From assembly GCA_041745295.1 (NCBI GenBank), contig JBGTJE010000071.1:39762-103761 (forward strand): a stretch of 64,000 nt of DNA, in the 5' to 3' direction. The position numbers and the translations under genes are program-made. The first letter of the stretch is position 1. Each line of letters starts with the position of its first letter. Shown piece after piece: positions 1 to 8,595 of the stretch. The stretch is from JANMEB01 sp041745295. Lineage in GTDB: Bacteria > Planctomycetota > Planctomycetia > Pirellulales > Pirellulaceae. The notes under the pieces were generated by a model that ran no database searches, had not been told where the DNA came from, and saw only the letters and a list, made by a program, of their open reading frames with translations.

Positions 1-807
1 TTGATGCAGTCTTCGCCGATCATGGGTTTTGACGCGACTATCCTGGGAACCTCGGACTATGCCGACACGGCCGACAGCGATGTCGTCGTGATCACCGCCG
101 GGATTGCACGAAAGCCTGGAATGAGCCGCGACGACCTGCTCAGCACAAACGCCAAGATCGTCACGGCAGTCGCGGAACAAATCAAAACCAGCAGTCCCGA
201 CGCGGTCGTGATTGTGGTCAGCAATCCGCTCGATGCGATGGTTCAGCAAGTCCAGCGAGTGTGCGGTTTTCCCCACCGTCGCGTCATTGGCCAAGCCGGC
301 GTGCTCGACACGGCGCGGTATCGCACGTTCATCGCCCTGGAAATCGGCTGCAGCGTGGAAGACGTTTCGGCCTTGTTGATGGGCGGACACGGCGACACGA
401 TGGTTCCGATGCCAACCTGCACCGCGGTCGGTGGCATTCCGATTTCGCGCTTGATGGATTCCGCCAAGCTCAACCAGATCGTCGATCGGGCGCGCAACGG
501 AGGCGCGGAAATCGTGGGACTCCTCAAGACGGGCAGCGCGTACTATGCGCCCGCGGCCGCCTCGGCGCAAATGGTCGAGGCGATCGTGAAAGACAAGCGG
601 CGATTGATCCCCTGCGCGGCCTATTGCGACCGCGAGTACGGAGTCGGAGGATACTATGTCGGCGTGCCCGTCGTGCTGGGAACCGGCGGCGTCCAGCGAA
701 TCGTGGAGCTCAAGCTGAACGATCAAGAGCGAGCGGACTTTGAAAAAAGCGTCAGTGCGGTGAAAGAGCTGGTCGGCCAGATGGACAAGCTGATGGTGGC
801 CGTATAG
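1..807 (+). CDS. mdh: Malate dehydrogenase, N-terminus cut by window edge
   Basis: NAD-dependent malate dehydrogenase, interconverting malate and oxaloacetate in the TCA cycle in the cytoplasm. Visible are the substrate-binding loop ARKPGMSRDD, the GVLDTARYR arginine segment and the catalytic histidine in GGHGDTMVP, followed by the usual C-terminal lactate/malate dehydrogenase domain. The first codon in the window is TTG read as internal leucine. The Rossmann GxGxxG segment, about 45 residues, must lie upstream of the window, so the gene is complete in the genome but partial here. The reading frame is intact to the TAG stop. Family assignment is secure; lactate dehydrogenase is the only serious alternative, and the ARKPGMSRDDLL loop favours malate. 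Confidence 0.95.
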   Translation: MMQSSPIMGFDATILGTSDYADTADSDVVVITAGIARKPGMSRDDLLSTNAKIVTAVAEQIKTSSPDAVVIVVSNPLDAMVQQVQRVCGFPHRRVIGQAGVLDTARYRTFIALEIGCSVEDVSALLMGGHGDTMVPMPTCTAVGGIPISRLMDSAKLNQIVDRARNGGAEIVGLLKTGSAYYAPAAASAQMVEAIVKDKRRLIPCAAYCDREYGVGGYYVGVPVVLGTGGVQRIVELKLNDQERADFEKSVSAVKELVGQMDKLMVAV

Positions 808-924
808 TTCCTGCTAGCTACAAGATCTTGGCGGATTCTCGTCGGCTTGGGTTGCGATTGACGGCAGCGGGTGACTGTTTTAAAACCATTTCCCACACCA
901 GCGACACCCCAGGATTGAGCACGC

Positions 925-1656
925 ATGAATCGAATCAATCTCGGACCTTTGGCGACGATGTCCCCAACGTCGCGTGCTGAAATCGATTTCGAGTCGCGGA
1001 CGATCAGGCCTAAGACTTCGCAGTGTGAACATTCGGTTTTTATTCCGCTGCATTACGAAAAAAACTATGCCTATCCGCTGATCGTCTGGCTCCACGATCA
1101 TGGATCGGACGAAACGCGACTTCCCCAGATCATGTCGGCACTCAGTTTGCGCAACTATGTCGCCGCCGGACCGCGCGGATCGGACACGTGTCCGGGAAAA
1201 GGGTTTGGTTGGCTGCAACAGGCGGGTTCAATCGAACTGGCGGACGATGCGATCGGCACCGCGATCGACGACGCGTGCCGGCAGTTCAACATCGCCACAC
1301 ACCGCGTCTTTGTTGCGGGCGAGGGATCGGGGGGCACCATGGCGTTTCGCATCGCCTTTCAGCGGCCCGAGTGGTTTGCCGGGGTCGTCTCGATTAATGG
1401 CCCGCTGCCCACAGGTTCGGCGCCGCTTGCGCGATTGAATTCCTGCCGGCAGATGCCCATTTTTTGGACGCAGTGTAGGCGCGATCGCCAGTTCAATGAG
1501 GCGACATTAGCCGCGCAGTTGCGGCTGCTTCATATCGGTGGATTCAATGTGACGCTGCGCCAATACCCCGCCGACCATGACTGTCGGCAAATCTTGCCGG
1601 ACGCCAACCGGTGGCTGATGGACCTTATCACGCGAGCTGCGCCGGTTTCTTCCTGA
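925..1656 (+). CDS. Alpha/beta-hydrolase (phospholipase/carboxylesterase-like) with displaced nucleophile serine
   Basis: Protein of 243 residues with the alpha/beta-hydrolase fold of the carboxylesterase/PHB-depolymerase-like group. PLIVWLHDHG is the oxyanion-hole strand, VFVAGEGSGGTMAFR the nucleophile elbow, and DHDC near the C-terminus supplies the expected histidine. In relatives the elbow reads GFSQGG or similar. Here it is GEGSGG, so residue 134, where the catalytic serine should be, is glycine, and a serine sits one place later. It may be a non-catalytic binding protein or use a shifted geometry. No signal peptide is visible. It stands alone downstream of mdh. The fold call is good; the substrate is unknown. 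Confidence 0.7.
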   Translation: MNRINLGPLATMSPTSRAEIDFESRTIRPKTSQCEHSVFIPLHYEKNYAYPLIVWLHDHGSDETRLPQIMSALSLRNYVAAGPRGSDTCPGKGFGWLQQAGSIELADDAIGTAIDDACRQFNIATHRVFVAGEGSGGTMAFRIAFQRPEWFAGVVSINGPLPTGSAPLARLNSCRQMPIFWTQCRRDRQFNEATLAAQLRLLHIGGFNVTLRQYPADHDCRQILPDANRWLMDLITRAAPVSS

Positions 1657-1715
1657 GGTCCTTCCGATCGGCGAATTCCTAATTGTTTCTTAGTCGCGGA
1701 GCAACGGCAGGTGCC

Positions 1716-1886
1716 TTTTCTTCTCGTACTCGTACTCAGCAACGCGGTACTCGTACTCGATTGAATCCTCGGTGACTTTATCCGTGGATTGGCTCAAACA
1801 AGTCACGGACCGATTCATTTGAAATTTGGCTTGGTTCTCGCAACTGGTCAAGTCGAGCACGAGCACGAGTACGAATACGAAGGGGG
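1716..1886. repeat. Spacer 1657-2032 with GAGTAC-type low-complexity tracts
   Basis: The 376-bp spacer before lysW holds no convincing gene. It contains two runs of a TACTCG/CGAGTA hexamer-like repeat in opposite orientation: TCGTACTCGTACTC near 1724 and 1751, and GAGCACGAGTACGAATACGA near 1860. These can pair as a long imperfect hairpin. Translation gives only (EY)n or (VL)n low-complexity peptide, so no CDS is called. Confidence 0.6.
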
Positions 1887-2032
1887 AAGCTGAATTAGAA
1901 CCATGCGCTGAATCCAAGCCCCTGAGCCGGCATTCTGGATTTTTGCAAAGTCCACGGCTCATGCTGGGTCCGGTGCGGACCGTTGACTATTCTTGGTCTA
2001 GCGATAAACTGGCGCCGCGTTGAATTGAACCA

Positions 2033-2224
2033 ATGGCAAGTGGACAATACCCTGTGGCTGCGACTGTATGCATTGAATGTCACGCGCAACTTCCGCTGCG
2101 CGATGGATTGATCGTGGGTGAAATCGTCCAATGCCCCGAATGTGGCGTGGAACTGGAAGTTGTTGAGGTCGAACCGATCCGCCTGCAGTTGGCACCCGAA
2201 GTCGAAGAGGACTGGGGCGAGTAG
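2033..2224 (+). CDS. lysW: LysW-type amino-group carrier protein
   Basis: Small acidic carrier of 63 residues. Its C-terminal glutamate is joined by its gamma-carboxyl group to the alpha-amino group of the pathway intermediate (alpha-aminoadipate or glutamate), protecting it while LysX, LysY, LysZ and LysK act. The sequence shows the zinc-binding pairs C13-x2-C16 and C34-x2-C37 and the diagnostic terminal EDWGE. The length matches known LysW/ArgW proteins of 54-65 residues. It is first of a compact gene set with lysX starting 14 bp later. Identification is firm; whether it serves lysine, ornithine/arginine or both cannot be read from LysW alone. Confidence 0.93.
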   Translation: MASGQYPVAATVCIECHAQLPLRDGLIVGEIVQCPECGVELEVVEVEPIRLQLAPEVEEDWGE

Positions 2225-2237
2225 GAACGATCGAGCC

Positions 2238-3086
2238 ATGAACATCGGCCTGCTTCACTCGCGCATTCGCGCCGAAGAAAAAATGCTCCTCGAGGAGTTC
2301 AAGCGGCGCGAGATTCGGTGCGAGGAAATTGACGTCCGCAAGATTGCCTTTCTTTCAGGCCACGTCACTTGGTCACGCTTCGATTTGGTTGTCGATCGCT
2401 GCATCAGTGAGGCTCAAGCCGAGGCGACGCTTGCGATTCTCGAATCGATGGACATCCCTTGCGTCAACCGGTTGTCGGTCCGACAAGTCTGCGGGAATAA
2501 ACTGACGACGTCTCTGGCATTGGAACGAGCGGGCGTTCCCAGCATTCCATTTCGCATTGCATTGTCCGCCGAATCGGCCCTGCAAGCGATCGCGGGGGTC
2601 GGCTATCCAGCGGTGCTCAAGCCCATCGTCGGGTCGTGGGGACGATTCCTGGCCAGAGTCAACGACGCCGATGCCGCCGAGGCCGTGTTGGAACATAAGT
2701 CGCACTTGGGATCTCCGATGCATCAGGTTTTTTATATCCAGCCATTCATCGAAAAAGGTGGCTCCGACATTCGCTCGTTTGTGATCGGCGACGAGACCGT
2801 TGCCGCGATTCGACGCCGCTCGAATCATTGGATCACGAACACGGCCCGAGGCGCGAGCGCGGAAAACTGTGTCGTCACCTCGGAATTGGATCGGATTTCG
2901 CGCGACGCCGCATTGGCTGTCGGGGGTGGTGCCGTCGCGATTGACGTGGTCGAAACGCCCGACGGACGTTTGTTGATCAATGAGGTCAACGCGACGATGG
3001 AATTTCGCAATAGCATCGACACCACCGGCGTCAACATCCCGGCTCGATTGGTCGATTTCTTCGTCGGACTTGGGGCCGCGGCATGA
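2238..3086 (+). CDS. lysX: LysW ligase, RimK/ATP-grasp family
   Basis: ATP-grasp ligase of 282 residues that couples the amino group of alpha-aminoadipate (or glutamate) to the C-terminal glutamate of LysW. The N-terminus MNIGLLHSRIRAEEKML and the segments AVLKPIVGSWGR and INEVNATMEF are typical. The motif MEFRNSIDTTGVNIP resembles the version I recall from Thermus LysX, favouring aminoadipate, but this is tentative. The ATG at 2238 is chosen over upstream in-frame codons because those would overlap lysW and add non-homologous sequence. Its TGA overlaps the start of the next gene by four bases (ATGA), indicating translational coupling. Confidence 0.9.
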   Translation: MNIGLLHSRIRAEEKMLLEEFKRREIRCEEIDVRKIAFLSGHVTWSRFDLVVDRCISEAQAEATLAILESMDIPCVNRLSVRQVCGNKLTTSLALERAGVPSIPFRIALSAESALQAIAGVGYPAVLKPIVGSWGRFLARVNDADAAEAVLEHKSHLGSPMHQVFYIQPFIEKGGSDIRSFVIGDETVAAIRRRSNHWITNTARGASAENCVVTSELDRISRDAALAVGGGAVAIDVVETPDGRLLINEVNATMEFRNSIDTTGVNIPARLVDFFVGLGAAA

Positions 3087-4111
3087 AGCTTCGGGTAAGT
3101 ATCGTCGGGGCCTCGGGGTACGTCGGCGGGGAAATTCTGCGATTGCTGTTGGGCCATTCCGGCGTCGAAGTGGCCCAAGTGACTTCGCGCAAACTGGCGG
3201 GACGATTTGTGCACACCGCTCATCCCAACCTTCGTTCGATTTGCCAGTTGCAATTCAGTCCGCTGGAAGAATTGCAGGATTGCGACCTGCTGTTCCTGGC
3301 GCTGCCCCATGGCGAAGCGGCGCGGCAGATCGATCGGTTTGTGCGGCGAGCGCCGAAATTGATCGACCTCTCTGCCGATTTTCGTTTGCGCGATCCGGCG
3401 GCGTATAAAAAATGGTACGGCGAACCGCACCCGGCCCCCGAATGGCTTGCGCGGTTCACCTATGGATTGCCCGAATTGCATCGAAGCGAAATTCAGAGTG
3501 CCACCTGCGTGAGTGGTGTCGGGTGCAATGCGACGGCGGTCAACTTGGCGCTCTGGCCGCTCGCCAAAGCAGGGATGATTGAATCCGTGGTCGCCGATGT
3601 CAAAGTCGGATCGTCGGAAGGCGGTGCCCAATTCAGCTTGGCGACCCACCACGCCGAGCGAAGCGGCAGCTTTCGAACGTATGCCGCGACTGGCCATCGG
3701 CATCAAGCCGAGATCAGGCAAGAACTGGGCGAGATTCGCTTGAGTATGACCGTGACCGCGGTCGAAATGGTCCGCGGCGCTTTGGCGACGCTGCATGTTT
3801 TTCTCCGCGAGCCGGTCGAGGAACCAATCCTCTGGCAGACGTATCGCCAAGCGTACGGTAGGGAACCATTTCTTCGCTTGGTCAAGGACAAATCGGGCAT
3901 TCATCGACTGCCCGATCCGAAGTTGCTCGCCGGGGCAAATTTTTGTGACATCGGTTTTCAGCGCGACCCCGACTCGAACCGGCTGGTCGTGATCAGCGCC
4001 CTCGATAACTTGATGAAGGGTGCTGCGGGGACTGCGGTACAATGCCTCAACCTGATGTCGGGCTTTCCCGAGAAACAAGGGCTCGAGTTCGCCGGATTGC
4101 ATCCGGCGTGA
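3083..4111 (+). CDS. lysY: LysW-aminoadipate/glutamate semialdehyde-forming reductase (ArgC family)
   Basis: NADPH-dependent reductase of 342 residues, converting the LysW-bound acyl phosphate to the semialdehyde. It has the N-terminal Rossmann motif GASGYVGGEILR, the catalytic cysteine in SGVGCNATAVN and the histidine motif GHRHQAEI, as in ArgC. Sequence alone cannot split N-acetylglutamyl-phosphate reductase (ArgC) from LysY; the position between lysX and lysZ supports the LysW-dependent role. It overlaps lysX by four bases. A 297-bp repeat-filled spacer separates it from lysZ, unusual inside an otherwise tight operon. Confidence 0.88.
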   Translation: MKLRVSIVGASGYVGGEILRLLLGHSGVEVAQVTSRKLAGRFVHTAHPNLRSICQLQFSPLEELQDCDLLFLALPHGEAARQIDRFVRRAPKLIDLSADFRLRDPAAYKKWYGEPHPAPEWLARFTYGLPELHRSEIQSATCVSGVGCNATAVNLALWPLAKAGMIESVVADVKVGSSEGGAQFSLATHHAERSGSFRTYAATGHRHQAEIRQELGEIRLSMTVTAVEMVRGALATLHVFLREPVEEPILWQTYRQAYGREPFLRLVKDKSGIHRLPDPKLLAGANFCDIGFQRDPDSNRLVVISALDNLMKGAAGTAVQCLNLMSGFPEKQGLEFAGLHPA

Positions 4112-4121
4112 TTTTTTTGTT

Positions 4122-4319
4122 CCCTCTCCCCGAATGACTTCGCAAACGATCGGACCAAATTAGGTCATGCTCGTGCGAAGTCATTTGGGGAGAGGGTCAG
4201 GGTGAGGGGCTGCGTTTGCAACATACTTCCCCCTCATCCTAACCTTCTCCCCCAAATTCAACTCAAGTCAGTTCTTTCGCTTATTTATCCTTTCGGTTCG
4301 TTGATTTCGGGGGAGAAGG
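4122..4319. repeat. Two tandem palindromic elements of the CCCTCTCCCC family
   Basis: Between lysY and lysZ lie two hairpins. At 4122-4196, arms of 23 bases beginning CCCTCTCCCCGAATGACTTC and ending GGGGAGAGGG enclose about 29 bases. At 4243-4319 a second pair, CCTTCTCCCCC and GGGGGAGAAGG, follows. Relatives occur at 14228, 33261, 50590 and 52798, and inside two genes (27172 and 53137-53254). The stretch GATTTTTT-GTTCCCTCTCCCCGAAT is shared almost exactly with the copy at 50590, so this is a dispersed family and not a one-off terminator, although it could act as one. Confidence 0.75.
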
Positions 4320-4408
4320 AACAAGAAAAGCGCAACACCGAAACATACGGTTTGGATTACGATAACTTTTTTCGCCACCTGTTTAGGAATTTTAGGAATG
4401 GGCAAATC

Positions 4409-5251
4409 ATGATCGTCGTCAAGCTCGGTGGTGGTCACGGAATCAATTACGATGCGTTTTGCGACGATGTCGCCAAAGTTCGGTCTCAAGGAGGAACGCT
4501 GGTCGTGGTGCACGGCGGATCGGCGCGACTCAATGAAATCGCGACCGCCCTTAATCGCCCTCCGCGGTTTATTACCTCGCCGCAAGGAATCACCTCGCGC
4601 TGGACCGATCAAGAGGCCATGGAATGCTTTTTGATGACCTACTGCGGATTGGTTAACAAGACATTGGTCGAGCTTTTGCAACAGCGGCGCGTAAATGCCG
4701 TGGGGCTTTCCGGAATGGACGGTGGCATTTGGACGGGACCGCGCAAAGACGTGACTCAAGTGGTTGAAAATGGAGTCCGCCGCGTCCTACGCGGAAACTT
4801 GACGGGTCGCGTCGATCGCGTCAACGTGACGCTCCTACGAACTTTGATCGAGGATGGCTACTTGCCCGTACTGACGCCGCCGGCTTTGTCCGACGATCAG
4901 CGGGCGATCAATGTCGATGGCGATCGCGCTGCCGCCCGGACCGCGGTGGAAATGCAGGCCGAAAGTTTGTTGATTCTGACCAACCAACCGGGCGTGTTGC
5001 GCGACTTGAGCGATCCGCAAAGCACGCTGCCCGAGTTATTGCTCGCCGCCGATCTATCGCAGGAATACGACTTTATCCAAGGTCGGATGCGAATCAAGCT
5101 CATGGCGGCAAGTGAAGCTCTTCGCGGCGGCGTTCCCCGCGTCGTTATCGCCGATGGGCGCCAACCCAATTGCATCGAACGCGGCTTGGCCGGGTGCGGG
5201 ACAACGATTCGACTGCAGAATGCGGATGGTAAGTCGCCGCAAACGCCATGA
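4409..5251 (+). CDS. lysZ: LysW-aminoadipate/glutamate kinase (ArgB family)
   Basis: Amino-acid kinase of 280 residues that phosphorylates the side-chain carboxylate of the LysW-bound intermediate. It shows the kinase start MIVVKLGGGHGIN, the nucleotide loop VVVHGGSA, the substrate segment AINVDGDRAA and LTNQPGVL. The ATG at 4409 is used; the longer in-frame extension back to 4202 translates the palindromic repeats and is rejected. It ends overlapping lysK by four bases (ATGA). N-acetylglutamate kinase is the related alternative; the LysW context decides. No aminotransferase (LysJ/ArgD) follows, so that step must be encoded elsewhere. Confidence 0.9.
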   Translation: MIVVKLGGGHGINYDAFCDDVAKVRSQGGTLVVVHGGSARLNEIATALNRPPRFITSPQGITSRWTDQEAMECFLMTYCGLVNKTLVELLQQRRVNAVGLSGMDGGIWTGPRKDVTQVVENGVRRVLRGNLTGRVDRVNVTLLRTLIEDGYLPVLTPPALSDDQRAINVDGDRAAARTAVEMQAESLLILTNQPGVLRDLSDPQSTLPELLLAADLSQEYDFIQGRMRIKLMAASEALRGGVPRVVIADGRQPNCIERGLAGCGTTIRLQNADGKSPQTP

Positions 5252-6354
5252 CAAGCGAATTCACTAAACCTAAAAATATCGACGACGCGATCGCCATCGA
5301 CTTGTTGACCAGTTTGGTTGCAATCGCCAGTCCCTCGGGACAAGAATCGCGCGCCAGCCAATACTTGGCGGAATCGATGCAACGACTTGGGTTTGAGCAG
5401 GTCGAGGTTGATACGGCGGGCAGCGCAGTGGGGATCAAGCGATCGCCGGGAATCGAGGAAGATCGTGAAATCACGATCGTGTTGCTGGGTCACATCGACA
5501 CGGTGAGTGGCTGGATCGAACCGCGAATTCAAGGGGATGAGTTCTTTGGTCGCGGCAGTGTCGACGCGAAGGGACCTTTGGCGGCCATGACGATCGCGGC
5601 AGCTCGGGCTCGGTTGGCTCCCGGAGTGCGCGTCGTTGTTATTGGCGCGGTCGAAGAGGAATCGGCTTCATCGAAAGGTGCTCGGCACGCGGCGACCTGC
5701 TTTCAACCCGACCTCTGTGTGATCGGCGAACCGAGCGGTTGGGACGCCTACACCATAGGATACAAAGGTCGACTGCTGGTCGATTACACTTTTGAGCAGG
5801 ACGAAGGGCATTGGGCGGGCCAGCGCGTGGCGGCCGGCGAGACGGCGATCGCCTGGTGGAACCAGTTGCACGATCTGGTCCGACAGTACAACGTCAGTCG
5901 CTCGCGAATGTTTGATCAGTTGCTATTAGCGCTGCGCGATTTTCAAACAAGCGGCGACGGATTGCACGATCGCGTCGAATTCCGAGTCGGTCTGCGCATC
6001 CCGGCGGACTTTGATCGGGCCGATTTTGAGCGTCAAGTGCAATCGTTCTCGGGTCGAGCCCAAGTCCGATTCCACGCTCACGAACTCGCTTGGCAATCGC
6101 CACGGACTTCGGTTTTGGCAACGGCTTTTGGCTCGGCCATTCGGAAACGCGGGCGAGCCTCACGGCAGAAGCTGAAGACCGGAACCTCGGACATGAACGT
6201 CGTTGGTCCGATCTGGAAATGTCCGATTGTCGCCTACGGACCCGGGGACAGCAGTTTGGATCACGCCCCGAACGAACACATCAGCCTCGCCGAATACCTG
6301 AAAGCCATCGATGTATTGCAAGACGTGATTGAGTCGATGTCGGCACGGAACTAG
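5248..6354 (+). CDS. lysK: LysW-lysine/ornithine hydrolase, M20 metallopeptidase family
   Basis: Zinc-dependent M20-family hydrolase of 368 residues that releases free lysine or ornithine from the carrier protein in the last LysW-pathway step. Metal and catalytic motifs are in order: GHIDTV, GRGSVDAKGPLA (bridging aspartate), VEEESAS (general-base glutamate), GEPSG and the late DHAPNEH histidine. It is translationally coupled to lysZ. Acetylornithine deacetylase and succinyl-diaminopimelate desuccinylase share the fold; the operon context makes LysK the better name. An intergenic repeat of the ACTCGCCAGAGT type (about 6405-6470) follows, with nothing else recognisable before 6602. Confidence 0.88.
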   Translation: MTSEFTKPKNIDDAIAIDLLTSLVAIASPSGQESRASQYLAESMQRLGFEQVEVDTAGSAVGIKRSPGIEEDREITIVLLGHIDTVSGWIEPRIQGDEFFGRGSVDAKGPLAAMTIAAARARLAPGVRVVVIGAVEEESASSKGARHAATCFQPDLCVIGEPSGWDAYTIGYKGRLLVDYTFEQDEGHWAGQRVAAGETAIAWWNQLHDLVRQYNVSRSRMFDQLLLALRDFQTSGDGLHDRVEFRVGLRIPADFDRADFERQVQSFSGRAQVRFHAHELAWQSPRTSVLATAFGSAIRKRGRASRQKLKTGTSDMNVVGPIWKCPIVAYGPGDSSLDHAPNEHISLAEYLKAIDVLQDVIESMSARN

Positions 6355-6601
6355 GGTGTGTCCCGAAAAGCTGTTGCCGAACTCGCCAACGTATCGGCCC
6401 AGTTCTTGTAGCGGAACTCGCCAGAGTTTCGGCGCGGTTGCAATCCGCGCAGACGTTGGCGGAGCCGAATGAGAACGATGCAGTGCCATCGACGATGCTA
6501 GCGACGCTCACCGATTGAATTGACATTGAATTCTGAATTCGTGTACAAGCTCGCGGCATCTTTTTCCAAACTTCCCACGCGGGATTGCTCAGTGGAGTCG
6601 C

Positions 6602-7048
6602 GTGATGAGATTTGACTCGCCATCGAGCGGTAGCACTTTGTCGGAACTCGTCCTGGCGGCGTGTGATGCGCTGAACGAGGAGTTCAATCGGGGTCGAGTC
6701 TGCGCGGAGTTCGATTTTCACGACAATCCGATAATCGATTTGAATCCAAGCCAAATCATCTCGGCGGTCAGGTTAATCGTGGAGCAAGCCATCGGCATGA
6801 CGCCGCCCGAGCGATCGCTCCTGATTACGACGACGACAGGAACAGAGTGTTGGGAGATCGAAGTGGCCGATGGCGGTGATGGCAAAGCGACCGACGATTT
6901 GCAGGCGTCGGGACCGCTCACTGTATTTCGCTTGCACCAAGCAATTCGACCGTTCGGTGGGCATGTGGAGATTTGCCGCTGTGCCCAAGGAGGTCAAGCA
7001 ATCACACTCGTCGGTCCACTGACGCGTCGGCGCGGCAACGCAGCGTAA
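6602..7048 (+). CDS. Small histidine-kinase-like ATPase-domain protein
   Basis: Protein of 148 residues resembling the GHKL/HATPase fold without a phospho-acceptor domain. The segment SQIISAVRLIVEQAIG sits where the N-box helix is expected but lacks the usual asparagine. VADGGDG looks like the DxGxG G1 box, and GGHVEICRC near the end resembles the last strands. It starts at GTG 6602 or ATG 6605 and ends 33 bp before fliF, so it may be co-transcribed with the flagellar genes. A regulatory or anti-sigma-like role is conceivable. ATP binding is uncertain because of the weak N-box. Confidence 0.5.
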   Translation: MMRFDSPSSGSTLSELVLAACDALNEEFNRGRVCAEFDFHDNPIIDLNPSQIISAVRLIVEQAIGMTPPERSLLITTTTGTECWEIEVADGGDGKATDDLQASGPLTVFRLHQAIRPFGGHVEICRCAQGGQAITLVGPLTRRRGNAA

Positions 7049-7081
7049 TGGATTCTTTTCTTTGGACAGGTATCGGCACGA

Positions 7082-8563
7082 ATGTCGGGCAACTCGAAAT
7101 ATCCGATGTGGATGGTCTGGATCAGGCCGGGCTCGGCCAACGTCACGTTCTTCGCGGGCGGGATGCTCGCCCTCGTGTTGATCGGCGTCGGTGCCTATTG
7201 GATGCAGATTCAGTCCGAGCCGCACGTTAGCTTGCTCGCTGGCGCCAAGCTCTTAGAACATGACTTAGGGCGTATGCAATTGGCGTTTGGTGGCGCAGGC
7301 CTCAATGACTTTGAGGTTCGCGACGGCCAAGTCTTCGTTCCGCAAAGCCAACGCGATCGATTTCTCAAAGCGTTGAACGATCACGACGGGATCCCGGAAA
7401 CGAGCCGGGAAATGTACGAACCGGAATCGCTTAATCCGTGGGCCACAAGCCAACAAGTCCAAGAATCCACCCTGCTGCGCAAAAAGAAAATGATTCGCCA
7501 GTTGGTCTTGCAGCTTGAATTCGTGGCCGATGCGGTCGTCGATTACGACGAGTTGGTCGACGCGGGCTGGCCTCCGACGACCCGGCGATCTGCCGCGATC
7601 GTCGTGCGTCCCCAGAGCGACCGATTGCTAGAATCGTACCAAGTCGACGCGATTCGAAACACGATTTGCGGGGCGGTCGCCGGCCTTACTCCCACTGATA
7701 TCGTGATCACCGACATCGCCGCGGGTCATGCGTACGTGGGCCCCAATCCCGAGACCATCGCCAGCTCGCCCGAAGCGCTCGACTGGCTCGAGCGAGCGAA
7801 AATCGAACAGCGCATCCGCGATCAAATGACTCAATTCGGCCAAGGAATCGAAGTCCACGTAACTTTAGAAAACCACGTCGCGGCTGGCGAGCCATCCATT
7901 CCCCTCGCGACAACATCCAATCGTTCGATCGGCGCCAAAGTGCCGCTCGCCAACCAGCCGGCAACCATCAATTCCGCAAAGCACGAAGCGATCTCGAGTG
8001 TCGACCCATTGCCGGACGAAATCGCATCTCGGCATCGGCAGTCAATCCATGTGAGAATTCGAGTTCCCGAACAGTGGGTGCGCGAGTTCGCCCAGCTTCA
8101 GGCGTCGGAATCGCAAGGGGAGCAGACATTGGAACAGCAGTTCCAGTCGCTGCAAGCGCAGATCAGATCGAGCGTGCAACCATTGTTGGCAATCGATGCA
8201 TTTCGGGAAAAGCAGCCACTAATCGATGTGACCATGATCCACCTGTCGCAATCCCCCATCGACTCCGCTGCACTTCCATCGGCTTGGCTCACTGGGTCGA
8301 CGATTTGGCCGGCCGTTGGCTTGGTATTGGGCGCCATGTTGATTTTTGTTTTTGCGATGGCGTGGAAATTCGCGTTCCGGCGAGAGTCGCGCCACGACGA
8401 TCGCCTGCCTTTGGGCACGCGACCCGAGCGCAAGTCGTTGCCGAACCGTCAGGCGGCCGATTCGATTTCGGACGAAACGAAACGCAAGCTGAAACAAATG
8501 GTCGACGATGATCCGGACCAAGCGGCCGAGATTATCAAACAGTGGATTCGTGATGCGGCTTAG
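7082..8563 (+). CDS. fliF: Flagellar MS-ring protein FliF
   Basis: MS-ring component of the flagellar basal body, 493 residues. One transmembrane segment lies at about 22-42 and a second at about 405-428, enclosing the periplasmic ring-building YscJ/FliF domain (ADAVVDY... and ...TPTDIVITD). The C-terminal cytoplasmic tail, about 30 residues ending DQAAEIIKQWIRD, matches the helix by which FliF binds FliG. It is slightly shorter than typical FliF (about 550). It is followed by fliO, fliP, fliQ, fliR and flhB, so the locus builds the flagellar export gate. Family call is good. Confidence 0.85.
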   Translation: MSGNSKYPMWMVWIRPGSANVTFFAGGMLALVLIGVGAYWMQIQSEPHVSLLAGAKLLEHDLGRMQLAFGGAGLNDFEVRDGQVFVPQSQRDRFLKALNDHDGIPETSREMYEPESLNPWATSQQVQESTLLRKKKMIRQLVLQLEFVADAVVDYDELVDAGWPPTTRRSAAIVVRPQSDRLLESYQVDAIRNTICGAVAGLTPTDIVITDIAAGHAYVGPNPETIASSPEALDWLERAKIEQRIRDQMTQFGQGIEVHVTLENHVAAGEPSIPLATTSNRSIGAKVPLANQPATINSAKHEAISSVDPLPDEIASRHRQSIHVRIRVPEQWVREFAQLQASESQGEQTLEQQFQSLQAQIRSSVQPLLAIDAFREKQPLIDVTMIHLSQSPIDSAALPSAWLTGSTIWPAVGLVLGAMLIFVFAMAWKFAFRRESRHDDRLPLGTRPERKSLPNRQAADSISDETKRKLKQMVDDDPDQAAEIIKQWIRDAA

Positions 8564-8595
8564 GGCAATCGCTCGCAAGGCAAGGAGGTCAGGCA

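Noticed and set aside
1690..1962. Minus-strand frame encoding an EYEY/VLVL-rich peptide
   Set aside because: Low-complexity GAGTAC repeat with no start signals or family resemblance.
2825..4102. 425-codon minus-strand reading frame opposite lysX and lysY
   Set aside because: Shadow frame; the plus-strand genes carry ATP-grasp and ArgC motifs and form an ATGA-coupled operon.
4202..4408. N-terminal extension of lysZ
   Set aside because: The extension is translated palindromic repeat; the conserved kinase start is at 4409.
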